Below are positions 25,183 to 34,508 of a DNA stretch of 64,000 nucleotides, piece after piece. The position numbers and the translations under genes are program-made. The DNA comes from Thermoplasmata archaeon (GTDB lineage: Archaea; Thermoplasmatota; Thermoplasmata; Lutacidiplasmatales; UBA184). The notes beneath the pieces are model-generated. The model saw only the letters and a list, made by a program, of their open reading frames with translations. It made no database searches and was not told the origin of the DNA. Each line of letters starts with the position of its first letter. The stretch's first letter is position 1. The DNA lies in NCBI GenBank assembly GCA_022750055.1, contig JAKIWL010000001.1, forward strand, positions 248,001 through 312,000, in the 5' to 3' direction.

Positions 25183-25914
25183 CTACTGCCGGCTCAGCCC
25201 GTACAGGGAGAAGCTCATGACGAGGTCGTTCGTGGAGCCGCTCGAATAGGTCACCGACACGCTGCACGCGCCCTGAACGGTGAAGCACCAAAGCGGGGCG
25301 CCGTGGTAGTCATCGTCGGGGCAGTTGCCGTTGTAGTCGCAGAACGCCGTGGCCGGGTGGGCGAAGATGACGATCACGTCCCCCTGGGCGATCCCCGGCA
25401 CCCCGGGCGTGAACTGCTGGTAGTACAGCAGCCGGTTGAAGAACGTGCCCGTGAACCCGCCCCCTCCGGACCCCCAGACCCAGGTGCCGCAGTTCCCGAT
25501 GGTCGGTGAGCCCACCGGGGGCGATGCACCGGAGCCCGGAATGACCTCGAGGCTCTGCAGGTTGGCGTTGATCAAGTCGGTCCCGTTACAGACGAAGATC
25601 AGGTTCAGGTTGGAAAGCTTCAGGAACGACGGGGAATACCCGTTGATCAGGACGAACATGGCCGGCAGGGAATTGCAGTGGGCGTACTGGGTCGTATTCG
25701 TGCAATCCGTTGGATCGCTCCACGCCTGTTCGGAGAGTCCTCCCTTGACCAGATAGGCGATGGAAGGGGGAGGCTGGTTCAAGGACGGCCGGAAGGTGGC
25801 GAGCACAACGACCGCGATGATCGTGATCGCTAGCAGGAGGATCGTCGCAATGATCCCGGACACCCCGGAGCGAGTTTGAGAGCGAGAAAGACGGCGCCAA
25901 CGAGAGATCGTCAT
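25183..25914 (-). CDS. Archaeal pilin-like protein (distinct)
   Basis: About 243 residues from ATG 25914. After a basic leader (RWRRLSRSQTRSG) comes VSGIIATILLLAITIIAVVVLA, a class III signal and pilin core helix. The globular part has five or more cysteines (e.g. CTNTTQYAHC, CDYNGNC, CFTVQGAC), unlike the other pilins here, suggesting disulfide bonds. It shares no obvious C-terminal Ig domain with family A. A TATA-like GTTTAAGG at 25947-25954 lies upstream. Possibly a minor or tip pilin. Confidence 0.7.
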   Translation of the reverse strand: MTISRWRRLSRSQTRSGVSGIIATILLLAITIIAVVVLATFRPSLNQPPPSIAYLVKGGLSEQAWSDPTDCTNTTQYAHCNSLPAMFVLINGYSPSFLKLSNLNLIFVCNGTDLINANLQSLEVIPGSGASPPVGSPTIGNCGTWVWGSGGGGFTGTFFNRLLYYQQFTPGVPGIAQGDVIVIFAHPATAFCDYNGNCPDDDYHGAPLWCFTVQGACSVSVTYSSGSTNDLVMSFSLYGLSRQ

Positions 25915-25954
25915 GAACAGCCGTCTGATAGACGCTCGGGACACCCCTTAAACA

Positions 25955-26260
25955 TTTGGAGCCTCAAATTCAAGCCGCGGCGCCGGCCCTAGTCCGCCGA
26001 CGCCCCGCGGACGACGAACCCTCCATCCCCCTTCTCTGGAGGATCGAGAGCCCGGTCCGAAGGGGCCGGTCCGGGCGAGACCCGTCCACCGACCGCTCGC
26101 ATTCTGAGATTGGACCCAACGTCGAAGGACTGCTCCGCCCAAGACCGATCGATGGCAAGGATCCCCGTTTGCAGGCCGCATCGGAAGCCGCAGGGCACGG
26201 ATCGCTCCTTCCCCGCGTCACCATATTTAAATAGGGTTCTCGAGGTAGAATAGGTGCTTC
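25955..26260. other. Divergent intergenic region between pilin genes
   Basis: About 300 GC-rich bases with no gene I can support. It carries the outward promoters of the flanking pilin genes at 25947 (minus) and 26224 (plus). Confidence 0.5.
26224..26233 (+). promoter_or_regulatory. TATA box for the 526-residue pilin-like gene
   Basis: TATTTAAATA, a strong AT block in GC-rich sequence, centred 32 nt before ATG 26261. Confidence 0.7.
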
Positions 26261-27841
26261 ATGAGGCGCATTGGTACGCATTCCGTCCGGACGATGCGCC
26301 GGCGGTTCCGGGCCGACCGCCGAGGGCAGGTCGCGGCCGTGGCGACTCTGTTCGGCTTGCTGATCGTGGTTTCCCTGATCGCCGAACTGGCCCTCGCGCC
26401 CCTGCCGACGGCCGAGCAGAACGCCGAGCTCCAGCACTTGCTTCTCGAGGAGAACCAGTTCGGCCAACTCCAGACCGACCTCCTGGTCGAGGTCGCTTCC
26501 CCTTCGGTGCACCAAGTCCTCACCGCCCCCGTGACCCTCGGCTCCAGCCCGATACCCCCATTCGGGCCCGCCGCGAGCAGCCAACTCTCCCTTTTGCCCT
26601 CGGGGGCGAGCACCCGCGTGACCGCGGAATCCGTCAAGCCGGGACCCGTATCGAACACGGGGGGCCTGTGCAATGGGGGCCTGGTCACCTCCGGGAACCG
26701 CACCACGTGCACGTTCACGGTGAACTCATGCACTTCGGCCGAGACCTGGAATGTGACGCTGAGCCACCAATCCTATTTCTTCGCTATCGCGGGGAGCTCC
26801 GGGGCGTGCCCGTATGTCAACGTTACCGGAGACTTCAACACTATCACCCTCAACATCACGGACAACAACATGGTCCCGGCGTTCAACTTCACACTGTACG
26901 GAAGCCACGACACGGTCGTAGTGAATTGGGAGGGCGGTTCGGGCTCCGTCCTGAAGTTCACACTCTACGGGTCGAACAACACCTACCGATACGGGTCGAA
27001 GTATAACGGGAAGGGTTCGGCCGTCGTGACCAAGTTCATCGGGGAACCCGAACCCCAGGTCGCCCCGGGGTGTCCGTACAAGAACCTCGCGTCGACGGAC
27101 AAGGTCGGACCGCTCCCGGTCAGCAGTTCGGGCAACGTCCAGAGCCTTTTCTTCTACAATTCCCTGGGGATAAATAACGGTCCCCATCTAGTCACTCCGG
27201 CCGGCGGTCCGGCGCTCACTTGGCAGAACATCAGCCAGGCCCCCTCGGCGACTCAATGCGCCTTTGGTGGGACCGGCCCGACGGGCGTCTTCGCACCGTT
27301 CCTCGTCGGGGCCGGTAGCCTGAGCGCGGGACTCCAGAACCACTACCTGGGAACCGAGACGCTCTCGCTCGAGGGCGGGGCGGTCCTCGTCGGACAGGCT
27401 AGCGGCTCGACCCTCATCGACCCCCCGTCGTTCAACTTCACCTCGAATGCGACCGCCAATTCTGCCGAATTCACGCTCATCAACTTCGTGGAATCGACGT
27501 CGCGGACCGCCAGCGGATACTCTACCGCGGCGATCGTCACCCAGCTCGTCTCGGAAACCAGCTTCCAGGCGACCTTTCCCATCTCGATCGGAGGCGGCAC
27601 GGTCTTCGTCGACCCCACCCTCAACGTCACGACGGCCTACCCGGCCGCCTGGGTGAGCTATTTCCAGAGCCTGGCCCCCACCTTCCTGAATGGGACCATC
27701 GGCTGCTCGTCGGCCGCCTCGATTGCCTCCCCCGCGACCTGCCTGAACCCCCCGATCGGCCAGTACGTCTCGCTGTCGATCCCCCTCAACATCCAGTTTC
27801 TCGAGGTCACGGTCGCGGTGATCCAGATCTCGGTCGAGTAG
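26261..27841 (+). CDS. Large pilin-like surface protein (family B, copy 1)
   Basis: 526 residues. A basic leader (RRRFRADRRG) precedes QVAAVATLFGLLIVVSLIAELAL, a class III-type membrane helix. Residues ~170-260 contain short repeats (GDFNTITLNITDNN, FTLYGSHDTVVVN, FTLYGSNNTYRYG) like a small parallel beta-helix. The C-terminal half (ETLSLEGGAVLVGQASG, then PPSFNF) matches the region ENDAIIQSQGNG of the 29950 protein, so the two are paralogues with different middles. Probably a minor pilin or pilus-associated adhesin. Numerous Asn glycosylation sequons. Confidence 0.65.
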   Translation: MRRIGTHSVRTMRRRFRADRRGQVAAVATLFGLLIVVSLIAELALAPLPTAEQNAELQHLLLEENQFGQLQTDLLVEVASPSVHQVLTAPVTLGSSPIPPFGPAASSQLSLLPSGASTRVTAESVKPGPVSNTGGLCNGGLVTSGNRTTCTFTVNSCTSAETWNVTLSHQSYFFAIAGSSGACPYVNVTGDFNTITLNITDNNMVPAFNFTLYGSHDTVVVNWEGGSGSVLKFTLYGSNNTYRYGSKYNGKGSAVVTKFIGEPEPQVAPGCPYKNLASTDKVGPLPVSSSGNVQSLFFYNSLGINNGPHLVTPAGGPALTWQNISQAPSATQCAFGGTGPTGVFAPFLVGAGSLSAGLQNHYLGTETLSLEGGAVLVGQASGSTLIDPPSFNFTSNATANSAEFTLINFVESTSRTASGYSTAAIVTQLVSETSFQATFPISIGGGTVFVDPTLNVTTAYPAAWVSYFQSLAPTFLNGTIGCSSAASIASPATCLNPPIGQYVSLSIPLNIQFLEVTVAVIQISVE

Positions 27842-27931
27842 GCTCGTGTCCACGATCCGCCCGTCGATCCCCGCTGATCGAGTCTTCGTCGAGCCACCCG
27901 GCTCGGATCCGGGCAATCTGTCCGGGGAAGC

Positions 27932-27938
27932 AATAAGT
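27932..27938 (+). promoter_or_regulatory. TATA box and Shine-Dalgarno for pilin at 27972
   Basis: AATAAGT is followed 24 nt later by GGAGG at 27962-27966, which is 5 nt before ATG 27972. This gene therefore has a leader with a real ribosome-binding site, unlike the leaderless genes nearby. Confidence 0.55.
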
Positions 27939-27971
27939 AGCCATCCCCGCCATAGAACGGGGGAGGAGTAG

Positions 27972-28784
27972 ATGGATACGCGCGCGCGGCATCGATGCTC
28001 GATCGACGGCCCCCTATTCCACTGCCACGGAGCTCGGCGGAGGCCTCGGGGTGTATCCTCCATCGTCGCCACCATGCTCCTCCTGGCGATCACCGTCATC
28101 CTGTTCTCGGCGATCTTCATCTTCATCGGGCGGATCCCCAAGCCCGGCCCTCAGCCGCTCGACCAGTTCGACGCGTCCTTGAGCTACAGCGGCACCACGG
28201 TCAGCCGGATATCCATCCTACACCTCTCGGGATCCACCCTGAGCGGCCCCACGACCTCCCAGGCGGGGGTGTACATCGTCTCCCAGAAGCACCCCGTGGC
28301 GATCCCGAACCCCTTTACCCTCGCCGCCGGGCTGTCGGGATCTACGGTCTGGACCTTCGGACAGACATGGACGATCAACATGACGAGCTACGCGATCACC
28401 GCCTCTGACAACCTGACCGTCTCGGTCATCTCGGCGGGGCAGCTGCAGTTCCGGTCCACCTTGGCGGTCTCGGTCGCGACCTTCGCCCCCTACTTCGGCC
28501 CGATCGTGGTCACGCCGACCGGGGTGATCCCGGCGGCGCATGCGTACACGGTGAACGCATCGGCCTACTTCGCCACCCTGTCCGGCGACAGTGTGAAGAT
28601 CAACACGACGGAATTCCCGGGGGGGGCCGTGACCACCATGGCCGGATCTGGGGGAAGCGGTTACTATACTTTCTCCGGGACGACTCCAAGCCCGGCCTCC
28701 CAGACCAGCTACTATCTTTTCCTGACCGCCACCGACGGCAACAACCTGCGCACCGTGCTCGCGATAATCGTCACCGTAGCCTGA
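27972..28784 (+). CDS. Archaeal pilin-like protein (family A, copy 2)
   Basis: 270 residues. Basic leader ending RRRPRG, then VSSIVATMLLLAITVILFSAIFIF as prepilin helix. The globular domain includes TSQAGVYIVSQKHPVAIP and AAGLSGSTVWTFGQTW, nearly the same as in the next gene, and a C-terminal Ig-like domain ends TSYYLFLTATDGNN. Tandem duplication with 28952 is plain. Predicted pilus subunit exported and processed at the membrane. Confidence 0.8.
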   Translation: MDTRARHRCSIDGPLFHCHGARRRPRGVSSIVATMLLLAITVILFSAIFIFIGRIPKPGPQPLDQFDASLSYSGTTVSRISILHLSGSTLSGPTTSQAGVYIVSQKHPVAIPNPFTLAAGLSGSTVWTFGQTWTINMTSYAITASDNLTVSVISAGQLQFRSTLAVSVATFAPYFGPIVVTPTGVIPAAHAYTVNASAYFATLSGDSVKINTTEFPGGAVTTMAGSGGSGYYTFSGTTPSPASQTSYYLFLTATDGNNLRTVLAIIVTVA

Positions 28785-28881
28785 CGGGCCGCGTCAGGCG
28801 TCGGGCGGGCCAGGATCCGGATCCTCCGATCCAGGGCCGTCGGTCCTCCAATCCGCTCTCCGACGAGACCGCCCGCGAAGG

Positions 28882-28887
28882 TTTATC
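28882..28887 (+). promoter_or_regulatory. TATA box for pilin at 28952
   Basis: TTTATC preceded by a purine-rich GAAGG element, about 65-70 nt before the GTG start; transcription would begin near 28911 with a ~40-nt leader. Confidence 0.5.
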
Positions 28888-28951
28888 TAGCCCATCCGAG
28901 CATGAATCATGGCCGGGGTCGGTCGTAGGGTCCGCCCCGCCTGAAGGTCTC

Positions 28952-29737
28952 GTGATCGCACGTCGTTCCCTTCGTCGCCGCCGACTCGGCCGGCGGGGCG
29001 TCTCCGAAACGGTCGCGACCATCCTCCTCCTAGGGATGACCATCACTCTGTTCTCCTCGATCTTCGTCTTCACCTCGAGGAACCCGACTGCCCAGCCTCA
29101 GGCCCTGAACGAATTCACCGCGGCGCTCTCGTACGGCGGGTCCGGCGGGCTCCAGGTCCTGACCGTCTCGATCACTCATCTGTCGGGGAACGTCATCACC
29201 GGGTCCGCGACCTCCCAGGCGGGGGTCTACGTGACCTCCCAAAGGCACCCGGTGGCGATCCCCAACCCGTTCTCGCTCGCGGCGGGCCTGTCCGGCTCGT
29301 CGACCTGGGGGTTCGCCCAGACCTGGAGCGTGAGCCTGTCCACGTATTCGATCACCTCGCCGGACAACCTCACCGTGTCGGTGATCTCCCATGACCAGCT
29401 CCAGTATCACACGGTCCTCTTCGCACTCGTCCCGTCCAACTACCCGTACTTCCTCAACGTGAAGATCACCCCTGTTTCCGTCGCCCCGAACGCCGCGTTC
29501 AACCTGTCGTCGATCGTTCAGTTCGCCTCCAGCCTCGGGGACAATGTGAAGGTGAACCTGACGGCCATCGGAGGCTCCGCGGTTCAGGCGATGAACGGCC
29601 CCGGGGGCGTCGGACTGTACTATTACGACGGGACGGCCCCGAATCCCGCCATGGCGAAGACCTACTATCTGGTCCTTACGGCGACGGACATGAACGGCCT
29701 CAAGACGAACTTTGCCGTGGCTCTGATGGTCACCTGA
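28952..29737 (+). CDS. Archaeal pilin-like protein (family A, copy 3)
   Basis: 261 residues, GTG start. Leader RRLGRRG, then VSETVATILLLGMTITLFSSIFVF. The globular part shares TSQAGVYVTSQRHPVAIP and AAGLSGSSTWGFAQTW with the preceding gene; a C-terminal Ig-like domain ends TYYLVLTATDMNGLK. It probably arose by tandem duplication of 27972-28784. The two may be alternative major pilins or form a mixed filament. Confidence 0.8.
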   Translation: MIARRSLRRRRLGRRGVSETVATILLLGMTITLFSSIFVFTSRNPTAQPQALNEFTAALSYGGSGGLQVLTVSITHLSGNVITGSATSQAGVYVTSQRHPVAIPNPFSLAAGLSGSSTWGFAQTWSVSLSTYSITSPDNLTVSVISHDQLQYHTVLFALVPSNYPYFLNVKITPVSVAPNAAFNLSSIVQFASSLGDNVKVNLTAIGGSAVQAMNGPGGVGLYYYDGTAPNPAMAKTYYLVLTATDMNGLKTNFAVALMVT

Positions 29738-29889
29738 ACGTGCGGGCCGCTCGGGACCCGACCGTGTCGAGTCCGGTCGGCGCGTCGAAAGGCCGATCCG
29801 GGAGACGGGGAGGACGGCCCGAGTCGGGTCGAACGTCGCTCCAAGAGGCCCGGTCCTCGAGTCGCCGATTCGGCCTTGAAATGAGAGCG

Positions 29890-29897
29890 TTTATATC
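29890..29897 (+). promoter_or_regulatory. TATA box for the pilus machinery operon
   Basis: TTTATATC, the best TATA box in this stretch, centred 56 nt before ATG 29950. It probably drives the five-gene run 29950-36284. Confidence 0.7.
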
Positions 29898-29949
29898 TGA
29901 AGCCAACTAGGATTACTATCCTGGTGGATTCCACCGGGGACGGCGTTCG

Positions 29950-30891
29950 ATGAGGGTTGCTTCAACAGGGCGGCGACGCCTCTGCTACCGCCGGGGTTTT
30001 CGACGCGATTCCCGAGGGGTGGTCTCGGTCGTCGGGACCCTGCTCGCCCTGCTCGTCTTCTTCGCCTTGTTCGGGGTCTTCTTGACCCAGTACGTCCCGC
30101 TCTGGATGAGCGAGAACGAACAGACCCTCACCACCCAGGTAGAAACGGCGCTCGCGAACCTCAAGGGGGGCATTGACGGGCAGGTCGCCTCCCAGGGTCC
30201 GGCGGTCATCGCGACGCCCTTCCCGATCAGCTCCCAGAGCATCCCCCTGATCGCCCAGCCGACCGCGGCGGCCATCACCTTCGTCCCCCCCAGTCCGGGC
30301 GGCGGGACCTACTCCAACGTGTCGATGAAGCCTGGTCCGGGGGGCTCTACCGGGGCCTTCTTCGAGAATCAGACGGTGGGAACGGTCCAGATCAAGATCC
30401 CCTCCCGGTACTATTCGCCAGAGACCTTCCTGCTCGAGAACGACGCGATCATCCAGTCCCAGGGGAACGGGCAACAGGTCGTCGAATTCCCCCCGACCCT
30501 ATCGGTAAACCAGACCGGATCGGGCTACGGAGTGACCGCCTCCCTGATCCAGGTCACGGGCATCTCAACGCAGGCCACCGGGGTCGGCACGCAGGAGATC
30601 TTCAGCCATTTCGTCTATAGCGACGCGTTCACGAGCACCAGCGCCGCTGGCACCCTAACGGCCAAGTTCATCGAGGCGACCTTCTACCCCTGCGCTTGGT
30701 CGTCCTTCGTCACGAGCACGTTCGCCCAGGCGCCCTCTGGGTTCAGTTCGCACTACACGATCACCGCTCCGGGCAGCTGCTCTGGCCCGCCCGCGACGTC
30801 CTACCCGTTCAAGGTGGCCTTTACCGGCCTCACCTCGTTCACCCTGATCTGGGCCGAGGTCCACCTCGTGATCGGCGTGGGGACGGAATAG
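29950..30891 (+). CDS. Pilin-like protein heading the pilus operon (family B, copy 2)
   Basis: 313 residues. Leader RRGFRRDSRG, then VVSVVGTLLALLVFFALFGVFL. The rest is beta-rich: YYSPETFLLENDAII and QGNGQQVVEFPPTLSV match the C-terminal half of the 26261 protein. The stop lies 8 nt before the first ATPase gene, so it is made together with the machinery, which suggests a core minor pilin or initiator. Two cysteines near the C-terminus could pair. Confidence 0.7.
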   Translation: MRVASTGRRRLCYRRGFRRDSRGVVSVVGTLLALLVFFALFGVFLTQYVPLWMSENEQTLTTQVETALANLKGGIDGQVASQGPAVIATPFPISSQSIPLIAQPTAAAITFVPPSPGGGTYSNVSMKPGPGGSTGAFFENQTVGTVQIKIPSRYYSPETFLLENDAIIQSQGNGQQVVEFPPTLSVNQTGSGYGVTASLIQVTGISTQATGVGTQEIFSHFVYSDAFTSTSAAGTLTAKFIEATFYPCAWSSFVTSTFAQAPSGFSSHYTITAPGSCSGPPATSYPFKVAFTGLTSFTLIWAEVHLVIGVGTE

Positions 30892-30898
30892 GGTACTC

Positions 30899-32548
30899 AT
30901 GAGCAGCTCCTCGTTCCGCGTCAAGATTCCCCGCGCCGGGGAGGCTCCCGAAACGGGCGGCCCGGCTCCGAGTCCTCCGGAGGGTTCGGACCTTCCTGGG
31001 ACGTTCATCACCGCGATGCCCCCACTGGGCGGTCCGGAGGTGAAGCAGATGCAGGTCACGGCGATCCAGCCTCCGTACTCCTACAGCCGGATCAGCTACA
31101 ACGAGGTCCGCAAGGAGCACCTATACGAGGTCATCGAACCCCAACTCTCCTCCCACGAGCGCGACCTGGTCGACCACATGAAGGCGACCCTGACCCAGAT
31201 CATGGGCCCGGAGGTCTCCAACATGACGACCAGCGACAAGCGCGCCTACCTGCGCGGCGAGGTCGAAGAGTACCTGAAGAGTCGGGAGATCACGATCGGG
31301 CCGCTCTCCGTCGAGCGCCTGATCTACTACATCCAACGCGATTTCGTCGGATACGGCCCGGTCGACGCACTCATCCTGGACCCTGAGGTCGAGGACATCT
31401 CCTGCGACGGGGTCGAGGTACCCCTCTTTGTCTTCCATGGGAAGTACGAGTCGATCAAGACGAACGTGATGTTCGACGACGAGGATACGTTGAACTCGTT
31501 CATCGTAGCGCTCGGACAGCGCTGCGGGAAGGCGGTCTCGGTCTCCGCGCCCATCTTGGATGGGACCACCCCCGAGGGTCACCGGGTCCAAGCGACGTAC
31601 GCCCGCGAGATCACGACGCGCGGGGCGAGCTTCACGATCCGGCGGTTCAAGGAACGCCCCTTCACGCCCGTCGACCTGATCACGACGGGGAGCGCGAGCG
31701 AAGAGATGATCGCCTACCTTTGGCTCGCCGCCGAGCAGGGCGAGTCGCTGATCATCTGCGGCGGCCCCGCCTCCGGGAAGACGAGCACGCTCAACGCGGT
31801 CGCCCTCTTCATCCCCCCGACCTCCAAGATCGTTTCGATCGAGGACACTCGGGAGGTGAACCTGCCTCACGAGAACTGGATCCCGGGCGCGACCCGCAGC
31901 GGGACAGGGGACCGCGGCCCGGACGGCAAGGCGGCCGGGGAGGTCGACATGTTCGACCTCGTACGCGCGGCCCTTCGACAGCGACCGAACTACATCATCG
32001 TCGGGGAGGTCCGCGGCAAGGAGACCTACACCATGTTCCAGGCGATGGCGACGGGCCACACCACCTACTCGACCATGCACGCCGACAGCGTGAAGTCGAT
32101 GGTGAACCGCCTGGAGAATCCGCCCATCAACACCCCGCGAATCCTGCTCTCCGCGTTGAACAACGTCATCATCCAGATCCAAGCCCGGACGGAGAAGGGA
32201 GTCGTTCGGAGGCTCAAGCAGGTGCTCGAGATCGTCGGGTTCGAGCCCGAGACGAACGAGCTCATCACCAACACCGTCTACGAATGGGACCCGGGCACGG
32301 ACAAGTTCGTCTTCAAGGGCCATTCGTTCCTGTTTGACAAGATCATGGAACTGAAGAACCTGACCCACGACGAGATGGACGCGGAGTTCGAGCGCCGCGT
32401 CTCCGTCCTTCACTCCCTCGCGTTGAATCGGATCAACGATTACCGGGCCCTGTGGAAGGCGGTCACCGCCTACTACAAGGATCCGGCCGGGGTCGCCGCG
32501 ATGATGAAGGCGAAACTGCCCGAGCCGGCCCCGACGGAGGCCGTCTGA
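30899..32548 (+). CDS. Type II/IV secretion ATPase, ArlI/TadA type (first copy)
   Basis: 549-residue hexameric ATPase that powers pilin insertion at the membrane. An N-terminal domain (EHLYEVIEPQLSSHERDLVDHM; GYGPVDALILDPEVEDISCDG) leads to Walker A GGPASGKTS near residue 287, the Asp box SIEDTREVNLPHENW, Walker B YIIVGEVRG and His box TTYSTMHADS. All catalytic elements are intact. The first ~50 residues are Pro-rich. It is 2 nt upstream of a platform protein gene. A second, related ATPase ends the operon, which is unusual. Confidence 0.9.
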   Translation: MSSSSFRVKIPRAGEAPETGGPAPSPPEGSDLPGTFITAMPPLGGPEVKQMQVTAIQPPYSYSRISYNEVRKEHLYEVIEPQLSSHERDLVDHMKATLTQIMGPEVSNMTTSDKRAYLRGEVEEYLKSREITIGPLSVERLIYYIQRDFVGYGPVDALILDPEVEDISCDGVEVPLFVFHGKYESIKTNVMFDDEDTLNSFIVALGQRCGKAVSVSAPILDGTTPEGHRVQATYAREITTRGASFTIRRFKERPFTPVDLITTGSASEEMIAYLWLAAEQGESLIICGGPASGKTSTLNAVALFIPPTSKIVSIEDTREVNLPHENWIPGATRSGTGDRGPDGKAAGEVDMFDLVRAALRQRPNYIIVGEVRGKETYTMFQAMATGHTTYSTMHADSVKSMVNRLENPPINTPRILLSALNNVIIQIQARTEKGVVRRLKQVLEIVGFEPETNELITNTVYEWDPGTDKFVFKGHSFLFDKIMELKNLTHDEMDAEFERRVSVLHSLALNRINDYRALWKAVTAYYKDPAGVAAMMKAKLPEPAPTEAV

Positions 32549-32550
32549 CC

Positions 32551-33519
32551 ATGGCGATCACCACCGCCTCCCGGGGGAAGCCCCTCCCGTCGGACGACAA
32601 CGCCACGCTCGTTCGCGTGAAGCGCGGCTCCCAACCCAGCTTCTCCACGCTTTCTCCCTTCCAACGGTGGGCCTGGAGGACGTTCCGGGCGCGAGTCCTG
32701 CGACGGCCACCGAGTCCGTCCCTCGACGAGTCGCTCGCCCGGGCGCACCTGCGGATGCGGGGGGACGAGTACCTCGCTCAGGTCTACGGCATGACGCTCA
32801 TCATCGGCCTCGTTCTCGCGGTCCTCGGCGGGGTCCTCTTCACGATCCTGTTCCTGTCGGGCCAGACGATCCTCGGCCTGGCCCTCGGGGTCCTCGTGCC
32901 GGTCGCCATCACGCCGCTCCTCTTCCTCCTCCTGCAGGGCCAGCCGGCTTCGACCGCCAAATCGCGGGGCCGCAAGATCGATGCGAAGATCTCCTCGGCG
33001 ATGAGCTTCGTCTCGGCGATGGCCTCGGCCGACGTCAACATCGATCAGATCTTCCGCGAGCTCGCCCGCCAGAAGATCTACGGTCAGGTCGCCGAGGAAG
33101 CAGCCTGGATCACGCGCGACACCGAGCTCCTGGGCGTCGACATCCTCACGGCCCTGAAGGACGGGGCGACCCGAACCCCTTCCAAGCGCTGGCAGGAGTT
33201 CCTGCAGGGCGTCGTCACGACCGCGACGAGCGGGGGGCAGCTCAAGCCGTACTTCCTGCTCAAGGCCGAGCAGTTCGAGCAGGAGCACAAGCTCGAGATG
33301 CTGCGACGGGTCGAGACGATGGGTCTGTTCGCCGAGACGTTCGTCACGGTCGTCGTCGCCTTCCCGCTCTTCCTGGTCATCATCATCGCGATCTTCGCGA
33401 TCATCGGCAGCGGGGGGAGCTTCATGATCCTCGTCCTCTACCTGATCGTGGGCATCATGATCCCCGTCTCCCAAGTCGGCTTCATCATCCCGATGCAATC
33501 GTTGGCCTCGGAGGTCTAG
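32551..33519 (+). CDS. Pilus platform protein, single T2SSF domain (first)
   Basis: 322 residues from ATG 32551. Two hydrophobic hairpins, near residues 78-130 and 265-315, flank a helical T2SSF domain (RKIDAKISSAMSFVSAMASADVNIDQIF ... RWQEFLQGVVTTATSGG). This is the TadC/ArlJ membrane platform on which the ATPase acts. Usual archaeal ArlJ proteins fuse two such domains; here each is a separate gene. It directly abuts the second platform gene (TAG then ATG). Confidence 0.85.
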   Translation: MAITTASRGKPLPSDDNATLVRVKRGSQPSFSTLSPFQRWAWRTFRARVLRRPPSPSLDESLARAHLRMRGDEYLAQVYGMTLIIGLVLAVLGGVLFTILFLSGQTILGLALGVLVPVAITPLLFLLLQGQPASTAKSRGRKIDAKISSAMSFVSAMASADVNIDQIFRELARQKIYGQVAEEAAWITRDTELLGVDILTALKDGATRTPSKRWQEFLQGVVTTATSGGQLKPYFLLKAEQFEQEHKLEMLRRVETMGLFAETFVTVVVAFPLFLVIIIAIFAIIGSGGSFMILVLYLIVGIMIPVSQVGFIIPMQSLASEV

Positions 33520-34497
33520 ATGGCGGGCGCGAACGCGACGGCGGGTCAGGTCGCCCAGAAGGTGAGCGGGGCCGGCGTCTTTCAGATCCACGAGGAGAAG
33601 GAGCACCTTCGCAAGGAGCTCCTCATTCTCCTCCTCGGAGTGGTCCTCGCGATGGCCCTCTGGGTCGTCGCGGTCCTCAACCTCACCGGCACGCTCAGCA
33701 CCCCGCTCGCGCCTGGGGAGGTGACCGGGGAGAATCCGGCGATCGACTTTTTCGTCCTGGGCGCCATCCTGGTCCTCGGACCGTTCGGCTTCGCCGAGAC
33801 GGCGCGCATCCGCCGGATCGACAAGATCGAGGAGCGCTTGCCGGACTTCCTGCGCGACGTGGCCGAGGCCGGACGGTTCGGCATGACGCTGCCCGATGCG
33901 ATCATCGTCGCCTCGAAGGGACGCTACGGCCTGCTCACCGACGAGATCAAGCGGATGGCGAGCCAGCTCGAATGGGGGGTCCCGGTCGCGACCGCGCTCC
34001 GCCTGTTCGAGGAGCGCGTCCCGACCCCGCTGGTCCAGCGCGTAGTCTCGATCATCACGCGCTCCAACGACGCCGGCGGGAACGTGGCGGACGTGCTCAC
34101 GATGGTGGCGCACGACACCCGGGAGGTCCAGAACCAGCTCGCGGCGCGGAAGATCTCGATGCTCACCTACGTCACGGTCATTTACATCTCGTTCTTCGTC
34201 TTCCTCGTCACGATCTACATCATGGCGGCGGTCTTTCTGCCCCAGATGGTCCTCGCCGGGCAGGGGATCGCCTCGAGCAGCCTGTCGAGCGGGGGCGCTG
34301 TGACGCTTTCGTTCACCCTCGTCCCGGCGCTGTTCGTGGCCTTCCTCGTGGCGGTCATCGTACACGCGATCGGCGACGGGATCATGGCCGGAGTCCTGTT
34401 CTCCGGAAAGTTTCCCGAAGGGTTCCAGCACGCGACGATCATGCTGATCGCCGGCTGGGTCATCATGCGGTTCGTGGTGCCGCCCATCACGGCGTAG
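33520..34497 (+). CDS. Pilus platform protein, single T2SSF domain (second)
   Basis: 325 residues. Hydrophobic segments near residues 33-55 and 65-85 are followed by the T2SSF domain (ERLPDFLRDVAEAGRFGMTLPDAI; VVSIITRSNDAGGNVADVLTMVAHD) and four further membrane segments. It corresponds to the second half of a two-domain ArlJ, so it should pair with the 32551 product in the membrane. It starts with no gap after the first platform gene and is 11 nt before the second ATPase. Confidence 0.85.
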   Translation: MAGANATAGQVAQKVSGAGVFQIHEEKEHLRKELLILLLGVVLAMALWVVAVLNLTGTLSTPLAPGEVTGENPAIDFFVLGAILVLGPFGFAETARIRRIDKIEERLPDFLRDVAEAGRFGMTLPDAIIVASKGRYGLLTDEIKRMASQLEWGVPVATALRLFEERVPTPLVQRVVSIITRSNDAGGNVADVLTMVAHDTREVQNQLAARKISMLTYVTVIYISFFVFLVTIYIMAAVFLPQMVLAGQGIASSSLSSGGAVTLSFTLVPALFVAFLVAVIVHAIGDGIMAGVLFSGKFPEGFQHATIMLIAGWVIMRFVVPPITA

Positions 34498-34508
34498 GGG
34501 TACAGACG

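Noticed and set aside
32667-34508. Upstream extension of the second pilus ATPase through both platform genes
   Set aside because: Same frame stays open but the translation is Arg/Pro-rich and overlaps two real genes in another frame; ATG 34509 fits the family start.
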